Part shown: positions 12,301-26,070 of the stretch, in pieces | Layout: every line of letters begins with the position of its first letter | Position numbering within the stretch: position 1 is the stretch's first letter | Origin: Collybia mongolica | Taxonomy: Eukaryota > Basidiomycota > Agaricomycetes > Agaricales > Clitocybaceae | Assembly (NCBI GenBank): GCA_013420905.1 | Contig: JAAXNY010000009.1 | Span: 2,976,001-3,040,000, forward strand | Direction: 5' to 3' | DNA length: 64,000 nucleotides | Program-made: the position numbers and the translations under genes | Notes under the pieces: generated by a model | The model's database searches: none | Seen by the model: only the letters and a program-made list of their open reading frames with translations | Told to the model about the DNA's origin: nothing

Positions 12301-15300
12301 ATGCCACTGCGTACGCGGAGGTGTTACGTGTCACCCCGGTGTCGCCTATTGCCCCCCCATCGAAAGCCAGCAAAGAACGGCAGGATCCACGAGTTCCAAA
12401 TTTAGCCCCGGCTACTAAACCACCTGATCTCGATCTCCTGGGTCACCGGACGCCAAGGTGCACTCCGAATGTGAAAAAGAGGAAAAGGGGCAGATGGTAC
12501 TTCGAAGAAGAAGGGGAAGGGAATGTGACGGGGCCAGAGTGCAAAGCAATTGGTCCAGCGAGATCGGACCTGCGATGGATAAAATAGGATAGCAGATAGG
12601 TAGCTTGCGCAACCCAGCTCGCTCGCGCCCGTCCCTCAGGCGTATGTTCGGAGATTAGGCCCGCCGTGGCCCGTATTATCTGCCCATCGATAAGCCGCGA
12701 GCGACCCGCGTACGCCGAGTGGGCACGGAATGCACCAAAAGAACATATCCCCAGCGTGGGTGCGCAGGATGGAACGGTGGGAAGGAAAAGAAAGCATACA
12801 CAGAATGGGACGTCGACACGAGGCGTGCGCGCGCCGTTCCGCATGCTCACACAGCTTCTGGGTGCCCATTCCGCCTGGCCATGGCTTCAAAGGAAAAGAA
12901 AAAAAGAAAAACGGAGAAAGGAGAAAGGGGTAGCCAGGAAGGGGCGTGTATCGCGCGTTTGTCACCACCCTTCCTCGTTTTTGCACTCTCTGAAAAAGAA
13001 ACAGCTTCACAGGAACTGGTTAGAGCACAAAGCGCGCGCCAAGGGTACAAGATTACATTACAAACCCGGACCACACCTTCCGTCCTAATCGTAATCGCAA
13101 TCGCAATCTCTCCATCACAATCAGGAAGCAGGCAGGCCGCAATTGGGGCGCAAGCCACACCCGCAAAAGCCTCGCGAACCCCCCCCCCCCCTCTCAAACC
13201 GCGAGCCGGACCGGACCGCAAGCGCGCCTTCCCGCATTCATCGACGCATCGAGTCAACTCATACTTGTATAGACGCAGAAGCCGATTGCACTGGTATGAT
13301 AACGGCATATTTAGACACCGTATGCACGCCCCGCGATGTGATCAGCACCAATGGAGGCTGCATCGTTTTATTCGCCGGTCCGTCCTGTCCTTGCGCCCTG
13401 GCCGTCACGGTCAAAAGGCACGAGCTCTGTATGTGCGTGTTACATGTCGAAGGCGAACGAATCCCCTTTCCGTGCTCCGTGCAAGGACACATCCCCCCTC
13501 GAATCGGTGTGCTGGTGGTTCTGTCTATGCTTCTAGTTGCCGTACAAGCGCCTGTGGCTACTCAAGACTAGGCATTAGGGCTTCGGTGGGAGTGGACTAA
13601 CCTTTAGAAGCAGGCCGTGATTGCGTTTGCGTTTCTTGCTCCTCCCTCATTTCCTTTCCTTTTTGTCTTTTCCTTTCTTCCCTTCTTCTTCGGATCGGGA
13701 GTGGTTCGCTGGCTGGTGCCCGCGCCTACACATACATACCTTGTGACCCAAAGCCCAATAACACACTCTTTGTTCTCCATTGCTTCTCCTCGCCTCCGCG
13801 CCGACCACTCATATCAAAGGAAAACGAACACGGGCACGAACAAAGCCCAAGGATCCGGATCGATCACAGCCATTGACACCAGGACACAAAACCCGATCGT
13901 GAAGTTCATGAACTCGACCTCGAAAGCGAACAAGGCACAGTGCAAAGTATCCAATGACGAGCCATTGTCGTCAGCGCATCCCTGTATCCAACAATGGGTA
14001 CCCAATTGCTAAAGCGGGCTTATGAGCCACGAGCCACTGCAGCCGGGAGGCACCCCGTTTCGAATCCACGGCGCCCCCTTTGAAAAATAACAAAGCGGCA
14101 CGCGTCAGACGCGATGCGGGGGAATGACAGTAAATTACCATCATACGATATCACCCCCCCTTTGAGAAAAAAGGAACAACAAAGCCACGCACGGTGGGTG
14201 TGATACACGCGAGGGATATGATACGATATGATATGATACCTCTTTGTGATATCCCATACCCCAAGCTCCGGGTTTCGTGCCTCGGGCCTCAGGGCCCCCG
14301 ACACGATCGACTCACATCGCATAATAATCGCATATCCCAACGATCGCGTCCGGCCCTCCCCCTCAAATCTGATCGCGTCGAGTAATCAATCGCGGAAATC
14401 ACAGCAAAAGGACTTAACGGGGCCCCAATTCCCCAGTGGGGACCCTTGCCCACCCCCCACCCTCCCGCCAACCACTTCACGCCATCACACCCATCACATG
14501 TATCACGCCCCGTCCCCCTCCCCCCCCCCCCCCCCACACACAGCCAAGCTCACTCTGAGCGGACAAAGGGCCGGCGGGTCAGAGCGCGAAAAGCTCCGTC
14601 CAGGCGAATCGTGGGTCGTTGCACGTGTGTGGTTAGTTGCCGGGCGATACTTGGATAAGATGGGGGTTTGATCCCTAGATGGGTCTTGGATCATGATTAG
14701 ATCGAAGCATTTCAGTCCTACATGCCCACCAGAGCGCAGGTTCTCAGGAGGCCAGGAAGCCGCCGTTAGTCGCGTCGTCGGGCTATCCCGGGTTATCGAC
14801 CCATCAACCATTGATAATTTAAATAAAACATGGCTCGCAAGGGCGAATGGCGGGTGGGAATCCGCCGTGGAGGCGCCAGTCTCTATCATACCTGGAAGAA
14901 GCGCGAAGAAGGGGGGGGGGAGGGCGAGGAGCACGGCCCGGGGTGGCGATATCTGCGTTCTTCGTTTTCGTTCTTCGTTTTTCGTTCCGGGTTTTGTCTT
15001 CATTCTATATTCTTCGGACAAGCGGGGCGTTCTAGAAATCCGGAACACAACCAGCCATGGGAAAATACACTCTCATATTCTCGTACTCAGGGGGACGAGA
15101 AAGTTCCGCGAAGCAAGGACTAAAGAGCGATGCCTGGGGGAGGGGTGAAGGCTCACCCTGACGCGCAACGACCAGGCATGGGCGTGGGCGTGGGCGGGTG
15201 TACGTGTATCCGTACGATGCCGGCCAGTGAGTAAGAGTTCGAGCTCGAGCTAAGGGTGAGGTAGAGGCAGAGGTAGAGGTAGAGGTAAAGCCTGAGTCAG

Positions 15301-17600
15301 TGATAGAGATAGAATTAGAGTTTACGGTCGGAGCAAAGAACGAATGCGACGCAGGACGAGTCATACTTGGTAATAATAAAGTTTTGAGTAGGGTAAGGGG
15401 GGGGGGGAGGTGACTCATTCCCAGCCTCCGAGCCGTTAGTGCATTCGTGCAATACGAATGACATGTTTTAGTGAAACCCGGGAGTGTTTCCGGGGCTTAG
15501 TGGTTCGTTACGAGTTTGTCAAAGTTCGAACTCGGACTCGGATTCGTCGTCTACTAGTGTAGAATCGTATGTTAGTTGTCAGCATCAGCGTAACCCTCTT
15601 TTTTTCTTTTTTTGATGCGGCTGACTGATGCGATGGCGAATCGATGTCACGCCTGGGTTAGATGTGTGTGTAGTCAGCGAGCAGCCTTCTTCTCGACGAC
15701 GATGTCGCATTTAGCAGACACTCGCTGACTGTGCAGCCATCACATCCACTCGCATCGGGTCGAAGAACGGAACACCACAGAACGCTTTCGAACAGTAAAG
15801 GAAGATAGCTGACTGATCCTCCTCCAACGACGTCCATAATTGAATTTTATATTCCCATCATGGGCCATACCCACTATATCCTTCTACAGTAGGGGTGGTG
15901 ATCCTGACCCACACCCACGTCATTACAAATACCAACGCCAACACCAACTACTTCCAGAAATACGGAAAACGGAAAACAAAACAAACATCCTCATGGAGCC
16001 CCGGCCCGCACCTCCGCGGCCCATCGTACCCAAAACTGCTCCGATCTCTCAGTCCCAAGTCAGGCCCCATCGAGCTTCGCAAAACCACATCCTAAAAATA
16101 GCCAGGAGGTAAGTTGCGTAAATAACGAGTAATTTGCGGTGAGGGCTCCTACTGCAGGTTGGAGAGTTTAGCGATCTCTCGGTATGTAAAGACATGGCCG
16201 GCTGGAAGGTGAGTTGGGAGGCTCATGTTTGGAATGTTGTGTATGGGTATGGGACGCGGTTGTGCGGACGGTGAAACGAGATGGGAGCGGAGGTCCTCAC
16301 CTGCCCTCCATGCCCGTCTGGGTTGCGAAGCTCGCACACCCAGCCAGCCACGCGTACCGCGAATACGCGACCGGCATCCTTTTCTTTCTATACGTGGTTA
16401 AATATAGTGTTGTTTTTTTTTTAATGCCGGGGACGGATGTGGAAGAATTGGCCGGTGCGGAGGGGTGATGGTTGAGGAGGTGTCCGTGTATTGTATTTTG
16501 GAGAGCGGCTCGGGGTGGGGGTTCGGGTTCAAGTTCGAGTTTGAGCTGGAGGGGAAATATCTCCGATATTTTGGACTTGGCATAGTCGTTTGTCGTCGGA
16601 GGGAAGGTGTCGTGGTGGTGTGTGGTGTATCGGTTGAGGAAGGTATCCAAGGAATGTACAGATGATGTGAGGTGTGTGTGTGTGGCCTTCTAAGTTTGGG
16701 TATATAGGAGCTCGTTATCGGGAGGGAACGGATACGGGGGGTCATAACTCATGTCATTAGTTACAGTTGAACGAACGGTGGTGTAACATGTGTGTAGTAT
16801 GTGGTGTGGTTCTAGCGTGCGCAGACGCCATGGGAGGGAATTTTATTTTGTTACGACTGCGATGACGTATAGACCGGGCGTTTACTGGTGGAAGGAGGGA
16901 TATGGCGAGGGTCAGGTGGTTGCAGTCTGGGCACATACGTGTACGAATCTATGAATTCATAGGTGTTGACATCTTGGCAGGCTGTGCGAGACTCGCCAGT
17001 TGGATTGTGTGTGGCCTGCTGCGATGGGGTGCGATATGATGTATCGATGGCTGAATGCAGATTGGAGGTGTGTGTGCTGCTATCGTATCGATGGGAAGCC
17101 CGATAAGTGGCAGGAGGGGGCGAGAGCCTCGAGGATCCGAAGCGTGGATAAGATGCGATGGGTGGACGATTAGATGTGCGTGGCCAGTGGAGGGTCGTGG
17201 CGTCGCTGGGTGCAGTGAGGTCACATGAGATGCTGGGGGGGGGGTGCACGGGATCGTGTCCTGCCGGGTGAATGACGCGGCGGGGGCATTAGTCAGCGGA
17301 TGACGCAGGCGGGGGATGGGGACAACGGACCGGCACGGGAAGGATGCCGAGATGTGAGTCAGAGGAGAGCGAGATGTGTTGCAACGAGGACGGCATCGTT
17401 TGAGAGGAAGAGGGGCAATCTGATTTGCGAAGAGACTGCTGGCGAGGGCAGGAGGGGAACGCGGTATTCACGAGGTGGGGGGGTGGTTTGTTCTAATCGG
17501 GAAGTGAGCTGCGAGATGAGCTGGTTCGGACTGGATAAGGAAAGACCGGAAGGTGCGGAAAGAAGAGAGATTACGCAGTTGATTACGGTTAGACCGGGGA
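12301..17600. other. 5.3 kb GC-rich, homopolymer-rich non-coding DNA
   Basis: The stretch has C-runs near 13,180-13,191 and 14,521-14,535, G-runs near 15,397-15,407 and 17,236-17,244, a GAGGTAGAG-type microsatellite near 15,255-15,290, and GATATGATA repeats near 14,215-14,237. Long open frames here (for example 12,719-13,600 plus) are artefacts of high GC with few stop codons. A long 5' regulatory region or non-coding transcript for the gene at 17,731 is possible but not demonstrated. Confidence 0.5.
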
Positions 17601-17626
17601 AATGAGCTGAACCCCAAAGGGTGGCG

Positions 17627-17730
17627 TTTATATAAACAGCATCAAACGAATTTCAACGATCGCACGATTACAGCTCCCCTCCTCGCCAAAGCTGTCTCCC
17701 CTCCTCGTCCCTCTTAAATCTCAACCCACC
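17627..17730 (+). promoter_or_regulatory. Core promoter and pyrimidine-rich leader of the 17,731 gene
   Basis: A TATA-like TTTATATAAA lies at 17,627-17,636, about 95 bases before the ATG. It is followed by CT-rich stretches (17,672-17,717) and a favourable start context (CAACCCACCATGC). This arrangement is typical of strongly expressed basidiomycete genes. Confidence 0.6.
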
Positions 17731-18720
17731 ATGCATCGTCGCTCTATCGACTCTGACCACTTTGACCCAATGCACCGTCCCATCTCCCCCAGCCTCTTCT
17801 CAAAGCACGCCTCCCACTCACAGGCCTCCCGTGCTGCTGACATCTCCCGCCTCCTCGACCCCTCCTACTCTTCTGCTTCCTCGTCTTCGTCCTCGTCCCA
17901 CCACGTCCACGCCTACGTCGACCGCTTCGGTGACATGCACGACCCAGACTACCGCTACTTCCCCGTCGCTGCCCCCGCAAAGCGCACCACCTCCCCCCAT
18001 CGCTCCGCCTACAACATGGCAGCACGCCCGCGCTGGGAGCTCATAGACGAGGACGCCCTCGACCTCGAAGAAGAACAGGACTTTTCAGCCCGCCTCCACC
18101 AGCGCCACCAACAACCAAAGCGCCACGCGCGCGACTCCATCTCCTCCTTCAACCGCACCTACACCCCCACCCCCGCCCACCCCCACTCGTTCGACTCGGG
18201 GGACACCATCCTCGACGAGTTTGAACAGAACGACGCAGAGGACGCCGCGTTCGTCACGCGCGACCGCGACACGCGCCTCCCTGCTCTCCTCCGCACCACC
18301 TTCAGCCGCGACCGCAAGCGTCGTGCCTCCTCCCTCCTCTCTGATGTCCCCACCCCCGCGCTCTCTGACGCGTCCGCGTCCCCCGCCAGCGCCGGTGCCA
18401 CCGCGCCCTCACCGGCCACGCAGCACCCCTCCCTCACCGCTTCCCCGCTCTCCCCTCACACCTCGCTCTTTGCGTACTACCCTGTGCGCACGGCGTCGCG
18501 CCAGCACCACGAGCGGCCCGACTGGGACAAGGAGGCACGCGAGCAGGAGGAGACGGAGCGTAGGGAGCATGAGCGCGAGCTCGAGGAGGAGACGGAGCGC
18601 CGCGAGGCGTGGACGCCGACGTGCAGTCAGGCGCTGCGCAGGGAGTGGCAGGCGGTGACGCTGAGGATTCGGTTGGGCGTGTTCAGGACGCAACGGCGGA
18701 TCAAGAACAAGTTTTTGTGA
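17731..18720 (+). CDS. Conserved-looking Ser/His/Arg-rich basidiomycete protein of unknown function
   Basis: A single uninterrupted frame encodes 329 residues with strong preference for C-ending codons, unlike any neighbour. That argues for a real, well-expressed gene. The N-terminal half is disordered in character: a Ser run near residues 49-58, a DPDYRYFPV segment and many His. A Glu/Arg-rich stretch near residues 265-295 probably forms a charged helix or coiled coil. The C-terminus (SQALRREWQAVTLRIRLGVF, then a basic tail QRRIKNKFL) is the most structured part and resembles the conserved end of uncharacterised Agaricomycete proteins I remember. No signal peptide or membrane segment is seen. 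Function is unknown. Confidence 0.8.
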   Translation: MHRRSIDSDHFDPMHRPISPSLFSKHASHSQASRAADISRLLDPSYSSASSSSSSSHHVHAYVDRFGDMHDPDYRYFPVAAPAKRTTSPHRSAYNMAARPRWELIDEDALDLEEEQDFSARLHQRHQQPKRHARDSISSFNRTYTPTPAHPHSFDSGDTILDEFEQNDAEDAAFVTRDRDTRLPALLRTTFSRDRKRRASSLLSDVPTPALSDASASPASAGATAPSPATQHPSLTASPLSPHTSLFAYYPVRTASRQHHERPDWDKEAREQEETERREHERELEEETERREAWTPTCSQALRREWQAVTLRIRLGVFRTQRRIKNKFL

Positions 18721-21700
18721 ATGAAGTCCCTTGTTGAAAGCACCCCGAGGCTTTGCTATCATCGCTATCACCACCACTACCTGCCTTGGTCCCCACGCGC
18801 ACACGTCCGTCAGCATACCCAGCACACCAATACCCCAGCCCACGCCCACGCCCACTTTATCATTATGCGTTCCACGCCCACGTTTTTTTTTTCTTTGCAC
18901 TTTCTCTCACGTCCATGCCCAAGTCCACGTCCCATGCATGTAGTCACCCACACACCAAACCCCCTCACATTTTCGCATTTCGCATCTGCACTGAGCACCG
19001 AGCGTTCTCCCCCCCACCCTTCCATGTACATGCTTTTCCACAGACCATCGCTATCGCTCTGCTGCGCCATGCTCATGCTCTGCCAAAAACATTCGGCCTT
19101 TATTTCAGTTCGAGCTCGCCCTTCCCCACTCGCCCCACTTCATACACGGTACATATATCAAACCATCTCATTCGGCATCTTCAACATATTTGCGCATTCA
19201 ACCGACATTTTTCTTTTGGTTTTGTCTTTTTTTTTTTTTTACATACAACCCCCTTTTCGCAACAATGGATTGGCACGCACCAGCACTTTTCTCTGTATCA
19301 TGCAGCATCGTTTTTTTCACGTTTTTTTTTTTCTTTGCATTGCATTACATTGAATCGTATGGACGGTTATCACTCGCACATTTGCGCTACCTCGTCCCAA
19401 CTTCCACCCCCTTTTTTTTTTTTCTTTTTCTTTTCCTTTTTTTGTATAGTTGTAACCACCGGACAAAGCGACGCCGGTTATGTGGACGGCTTGATGTCGC
19501 TCCCCTCCCCCCTTTACTTACCATCGCACTCACACTCACATCACACCATATTCACATCACACATCACATACTCAGTAGCAGTTGTACACGTATTTACGTA
19601 TAGCTCTCGTAGGAGTGCGACGACTCGGAATCGGATTCAATGAAATTAACTTTTTTTTCGATGAAATTTGAGAAAAATAAATAAATAAAATAGAAAAATT
19701 CTTGACTGGGACAGAAGATTTATCTCAGTGCTGCACTGTCCAAGCCTAAACCCAAGCCCAACCCCCCCAACCCCGCAAAAAGCCCAAACTACACGTCCCC
19801 AGCCGATACCCAACACAACCCAACACCCACCCGATGATTGGCCGCGCGGCCCAGCCAATAGGAGGCGCGGGTGCCAACGCCGTGACGCCAACGGCACGAT
19901 ATACATCCGTCCCCCGTCCCCCCCGTCCCCCCGCCCCCGAAACGATGGCGTGGCTCGAAGGCTTGGTGGCTTGGTGCTTGGGGTTTGGGGAGACCCAACC
20001 CGGCTTTGGCGCCCTGATCCAGATTATACAACAACAACAGCCAAAAAAAAAAAAAAGTCGTTCAACAGCTGACTGAACAAGATTGACTTTCTAGAAATTC
20101 CTCCAACCCGAGACCCCCCGAGTCAAGCCGGGTCGACGGAGTCGACAGTGTCTGAATACGAGCGAATTTGCGAATTTTGCGAAACACGAGAACGAACACG
20201 AACATGTCAGTACGGGAACAAGCGCGGGTACAAACGCTGATGCGAGCACGAGCACGAACACAGCCGTGGTATGGGCAACCGGGGGGGGGCATGAACGCCA
20301 ATCAACGTAGACACGGCGGGCGAGGCACACCATACAGACGCGGGACGCGCCGTGCGGCGAAGGTTTTGGGTAGGTACCATAGCCATTCAAAACGAGTCAA
20401 TGGGCCGCCGGGCCGCCGAGACATGAACCCCCCCCCCCCCTAGTTATCTATGTTCCGGTTCCACGTCTCGGGGTTGGGGGTCGGATGTATTGGGAGCGGG
20501 AGGTGTGGGTGTCGATGTGTTCGGAGAGGGGCAGGAGGTATTGACCTAGTAAACGCAGGGAACGAGAGGGGGACGTTAACGTTCGTGTTCCGTATTTGGG
20601 AACGGGATAGGGTCATGCATCCCAAACCAGAACGCCAGACATCCCGCACGCATGCTCCAGCACGTAATTGGTCCGCGGAAGCAAAAAAAAAAAATGCATC
20701 CCCGTCCCGCCTCCTCCTCCACCCCCTTTTTTTTAGTTATTCGGGGTACACTTTCCGCTCCGAGTGAGGCGAGGCGATGTGTGAGATTAGGGAGGTGAGA
20801 TGTTACACGAACGCTCGTTGCCGGAGTGGCATTGTTCCAGGCCTGCTCCGTCTCAGTTCACATTCACATTCGTGCCCTGAAATTTTGTGGGTTTCGCGGT
20901 CTGCGGTTGCAGTTAAGGTTTGGGCTTGGACTCCTGGCTGTGCAGGGCTGTGGGACAGAGAGGCGAATTGGATTTTAGGATTGTATTGGTGTGTTCTGAA
21001 TGTGGAGAGGGGCCGGGAGGGCAGTTTGTTGGCGTGGCGTGCCCGGATTGGAGGGGAACGGGATTCTTGTTCCGTTAGTTGCTAATTGGGCGGCGATGTC
21101 TGAGGCCGCTATGTGAGCCGGCTCGCTGCCAGTCGAATTTGGCAAGCAGCAGTGTTGAATGTCTCAAGTGATGTTGACCGGTGACCGGCTGCTATAAAAA
21201 TAGACTTGGCATGGACAGGAACGAGTTGGACGTATCAACAGCGTCGGGTGGCGTAGATGGTAATTATATCGTGGTCCAGTCTTCTTTAGATATGATTGTT
21301 GACGCAATATTGCAGCTGGAAGCACCGCCCAAAGGTGCTCAAGTAACATTCTTCATGCCCATCCTTGACGCGACACAGAATGTAATCTAATATAATTCGC
21401 TTTGCGTGGATGGTCTCTCACCCCAGCGGACACGCGTACGTCCAGGCGAGAGGTAACTCGGAGAAATTTGTCGTTCTTGACACGTAGCTCGAAGTAGCAA
21501 ACATATATTAGGGAATTCTCGCTGTCATTCATGTCATGTGGCCAGTTCACGTCGCTGTCATGATAACTGTGTCAGAATGATTCCAAAAAAGTCACATTAA
21601 ATAATACTGGGACAACAAGGCAAGAAATGAGGCTTGGGATGAAGGCCTGAGGAAGATGGATGGAGACACGATAACTCATCGATCTCATCGATAGCCCGCC

Positions 21701-24700
21701 AGCCATTAAAGAAGACAAGTGGATATGAAGAGGAACTAATAATTGGCTGAGTTAGATGGATGGATAGATGGATGGATTAGGGAGCAGCATGCAGTCTGCA
21801 CTCTCAGATGAACGGGTTTCCAACCATTCACACTTCCAGTCTTCGATCCGAAGATACCTCACAGAATTCGAAGTGGCAAATCAGATAGAAAAGACTTCGC
21901 TGATGTTTCTCGATAGAAAGCTCAACATGCGTAGCGGAGTAGTAACATGTGCTCCCACATTCCACCAATCAAGCTATCAGACACATCCCGAAGAAGGCAA
22001 CATGCAACAAAAAAAAACCGGGAGTCGCAGAAACCCGGAAAGAACAAGGAATGACAGGAAGTCGACCCGACTCACCAACTAGGCTCACATTCAATCCGCA
22101 TCGGCCGCATATAGTCCACGGAGACAACCCTTCTCCAAAGTCCTTCCTTCCTCAGCGCCACCCGAAAAAGGACTTGATATATCTAATCGCTGGGCAAGGG
22201 CTTGACATAAAGGCATGTCTCCCGCATGTTGAGGGGAGTTGCCTAGGGTCGCATCCACCGCAGAAGTCCAGTGTTCGTTGGCTGGAAACGCAGGTCATCT
22301 GATGCAGGCTTGCACCAACATCTCCACGAGGCGGGGTGTGTGCCGTTCCAGAAGCGCACTAGATGGGCTGAAGGCAGAGAAAGAAGAGAAGAAAGCGGTT
22401 AAAGGCCAGACATGTGTCGCGATCGTATATTTCGAGCCATTCCTGGCATGGGAGAGGTGAACGTGTGGTGGGCACGAGGTGAGAGGCAGGCTGGCAGGAT
22501 CTGAATTAGGAAACGCCGCAATTAGAGGCGCACATGGGCCCGTGCGCGTGACTTGGCGCGCGGCGGGCTCGTAAAGACGTAAGATATACGTAAAAAAAAA
22601 ACCAGGAAAAAAATTGTGGTTTTCGACATAGTAGATTCGTTGAACGAAAAAAATTCGGAAGTTCTACCAGATACTCGAAATGGGCGTCAATTGCCTTGTG
22701 CGAAGATGCTATGCTGCACTGCTGTTGAGGCATAGACTTGCAGGGCCGATATCGCGTGGGGCTTGCCTAAAGTTCGCAGCTTCGAGACAGATTATAGATA
22801 AAGTTCAGGCCAGATAAAAGGGCTTATGGGCAAAGCATAGCGTTTCATAACACATGGATTATGCACCAAGTTAACTACCGTAGACAAGTCGTACTGAGTT
22901 GGCCGTAGACCGTGGTGCAGCTGCCAGGTTTTGTAGGGTCGGCAGGAGTTGAGCTGGCACTTGGGATCTCCCATCGGAAACTATGGGAGCACAGCAGGCT
23001 GGAGGGTGTGGGCTTGAGCCGTGGATATTAGAAGCTGAAGGTATGGGAGAGGTTCCAGGGCAACACGTCGCGTGCGAACGAAACCTTGGGTTGCTTGTCG
23101 GTGTCATTTCGCAGTAAACGAACGAACGTTTGCTTGAAAAAGGGTTGATACCGCATCGAATTTGCTAAAACCTATAGAGGGGAACGGGTTTAAGAGTACC
23201 AAGCCGTTTTCTTAATAGTAGCTGATACCGCTGTCTGCCGTGTGCGTGGAAACAATCACCCACCCTGGGTCGATTCGGGCAACTACCGTGTCAGAGGACC
23301 TTCCTGTGTGTGCAATTGCTACTCGATATCTTAGAGACGTAGCCCCGTGGCTGGATAGATCCAAGTGCTATCCATGTGTTATCGTGACGACAGTGCGCGA
23401 TTCCAACGGTATTCGAGTATTAAATGAAGTCAAGCGACTGATCACGAGCTGCAGTCAAGGTGATAATCAATCACGCGCACACGGAGAAAAATCTATGAAA
23501 CAAGTGGGGAACTCACGTTGGGTGGGATAGAATCCTGCGTTGCACACTGAGAATGGTGGGAATGCATGTAATGCACGAGCTAGCTCAGGTCGATAGCTTA
23601 GGCCAAAACGTCGCATAATCGTGAACAGACAAAATCACGATCAAATCAGTGGTTGTGATCGAGACAATTTCAATTTAATGAATGAAATGAACATGCCCTT
23701 TGTCCTGATAGATGTCCTACTAGACTCCGAGAAGGCACTGCTTTTCAATTGAATGACGCAATCGATGAACTATACAAGAGAACATGCCTGTCAGTTGGCA
23801 TTAAGTCCACTCGATGGTCAACGGAATAGGTTTAATGTTCAGAGTAATTTTAGATTTTTGAAAATGGATGTGGAGCCTTGATCACAGCACGAGTCAACAA
23901 ACCGTATGAAATAAAAATATCGACATACCACAAATATAATAGACTGGCCATTTATAAACCAAGCGAAGGGTCTTGAAATCAATGATGGGAAGCTTGGATC
24001 GTGATACGATCGCACACATACGGGGTATGGGGATTAACGTCCGGTCATTAAAACCAGCGAACCTAGGGGGTACCAGGATATCGAAAAGTGGCCTGTGAAA
24101 TCATAGCCGTCGTTGACGGATGAGGCGATTTCTATTCAGCGTGAGTGAAGAGATGCTCCATAATGAGGGTGGATGATCCCGTGGGGCTGTGTAGATTTGG
24201 GAGGATCAGAGTTAGAAGTACAAGATAGACCACATGTCCTCGACTTGCTGTGGTTTGGAGAGTGAAGAATAACCGGGCTTCCAAGCTTGTCTATCGGAAT
24301 ACTTTGTATACCGACAAGCGTCTGGGGACACTTGGAGTCAAGACATCGTTAAACCAGCTCAACCGGTGACCACGGATCGATCAACCCAGGCGCCTATCCC
24401 AGAACTGCCCGAATGAGAAAACATATGAGCTGAGAGCACGATTCTGCGATGACAGCGCCTCAGAAATGGTTCCAAGGAATTTCTCGTGTGGGGTCTTTTG
24501 ACCGCATGTGCCATACTGCCCGGGCCTACCGGAAACAACATGAAAGCGCTTGTGGCGGGTCAACATCGCCAAGAAACTTGGAAAGGAGCACGCCAACGGC
24601 GTGCCTGGTAATGGGCTAAAAGGGGAAAAAGTTTTCCTTCCTAGTGTATTGCAGGTGGTCATTTACCAGTCGAGCAACGGATTCACTTGCAATTGATGGT

Positions 24701-26070
24701 CAGGGATTTCGAGGACGAAAAAATAAATTGAAGAATCGGAAGAAATATTCCGATCCGAGGTGCTCAGGGTCAGTATCCAAAATTTCACGCGCTCCTCCCA
24801 ACTTTTAAGTTTCTCGTCGCCACTCAGCCTTGGCTTGCAACCACACACCACAAATTGATACATCTTCTGGTGGGATTTTCACAACCCATGAGGAAGGATA
24901 ATGCGACACCTTATCTCCCCACAAATGCGTACTGTACGATGATTGGCGTACACCCAATGCCGGAAAACTCTCACACAACATGGAATGTCCAACCTGACTC
25001 GCCGCACTTTCGGCCGCTCTGTATACTCTGGCTCGGCCCTATGTACTCGACCTTGCAGGTCACTTCTCCACCGGCCCGAGGGTAAGGCCCAAGAAATCGC
25101 GCAATTAGGAAGGTGATCCCGATGAGTACGATACATCTCGGAACGGTGCCACCAAAGTGTCTTCTATTATTAAAAGAAAAGCTCACACTTGTTTTATTTT
25201 CAGAATTCCGCGACAAGAAGGTCTTTGATGCCCAAAAATCACCAAAGGCAGTCATCATTTTAGCTGGCGTTTACCTTTTTATTATAGATGCTTCACGCGT
25301 TGAAGATGGATCACTGTCTTACCTTCTAATACCGATGACTGCTTCCAGCCATGATTTCTCAGGGCAAGCGCCTATCGAAGCTTAGAGCTCTCCAAGCCCA
25401 GCCAGGAGCTTCCACTTGGGTTCCAAGCTGCATGTCGCCAAGGGTCCTCCATTTTCGTAAGCTGTACACCCATGAACTGGTGGTCAAGAGGTTCTGGCAT
25501 GTGAATGAAGTTCCTTAACGCCTCTGTCCGACGCTTTGCCTTCCGTCGGTGTCTGTCAGATGGTGTTCCGGGTCAGAGTCGGGCTATTATCCGAAGATGA
25601 TTTTCCCAAGCCTCGATCAAGTCTGTACACTCGACTTTGTCCATCATGCAAACGAACCGAATTATACTTAGGTTGGCATGACTTGACTATTCAGATAGAT
25701 CATGTCTACGGTTCGACGCGGAAGATGCTCGGTAAATGCACATCCTGGAGTTTGGAGACTTATCGGGATAGCTGAAAATGACTCTTATCGTACAACAACC
25801 ACCGCACGGAAGACGCTCGCCTTTTATCGGAAAGATTGTGGTACTTCTGAGCTAACTAGAATGCCATCCTCGACCGTGGGACGGTTTTTCCGTAATCATA
25901 CTCTTCGCATCCCAATGCCCATGGGACTTTATCTTGACCGGATAGTACCAAACAGCGAATTCAAACGTACCAAGTTCCGATAATAGTGCTTTTTGCAGTT
26001 CTAGCGTTCCTGATTGTTGGTTTATTCGTCCATTTACCTCCCCGAAATCGTGAATTCTGACCTTGAATCA
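18721..26070. other. 7.3 kb with no supportable gene
   Basis: 18.8-19.45 kb is rich in T-runs and CCCAC phrases (probable 3' flank of the preceding gene). 20,427-20,440 is a C-run, and 21,752-21,779 is a GATG microsatellite. Short protein-like frames occur on both strands near 21,180-21,550 and 25,540-25,980, but none extends across splice sites or shows a motif I recognise. Old gene or transposon remnants are possible. Confidence 0.45.

Noticed and set aside
12719..13600. 293-codon open frame on the plus strand
   Set aside because: It overlaps other long frames on both strands in GC-rich DNA, has random Arg/Ser/Pro composition, no motif and poor codon pattern. It is probably a chance frame.
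16149..16337. Minus-strand segment ending PAGHVFTYREIAKLSNLQ, reminiscent of alkyltransferase-like DNA-binding proteins
   Set aside because: Only a dozen residues fit. The family's expected downstream segment is absent and no exon with the remaining motif could be found.
16851..17249. 132-codon minus-strand frame rich in Ser/Pro/Thr
   Set aside because: Low-complexity composition in GC-rich DNA and no conserved block. It may lie in the upstream region of the 17,731 gene.
18753..19643. 296-codon open frame on the plus strand after the 17,731 gene
   Set aside because: It is produced by T-runs and CCCAC phrases (poly-Phe and His/Pro/Ser). An alternative frame over the same DNA is equally open. 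It looks like 3' flanking DNA.
21164..21550. Protein-like short frames on both strands (for example YFELRVKNDKFLRVTSRLDV on minus)
   Set aside because: A possible intron could be drawn, but the joined frame stops soon after and the competing frame looks equally coding. Not enough for a gene call.
25536..25983. Two overlapping plus-strand frames with protein-like composition
   Set aside because: No recognised motif, no start context and no consistent splice model. Possibly a very old remnant.
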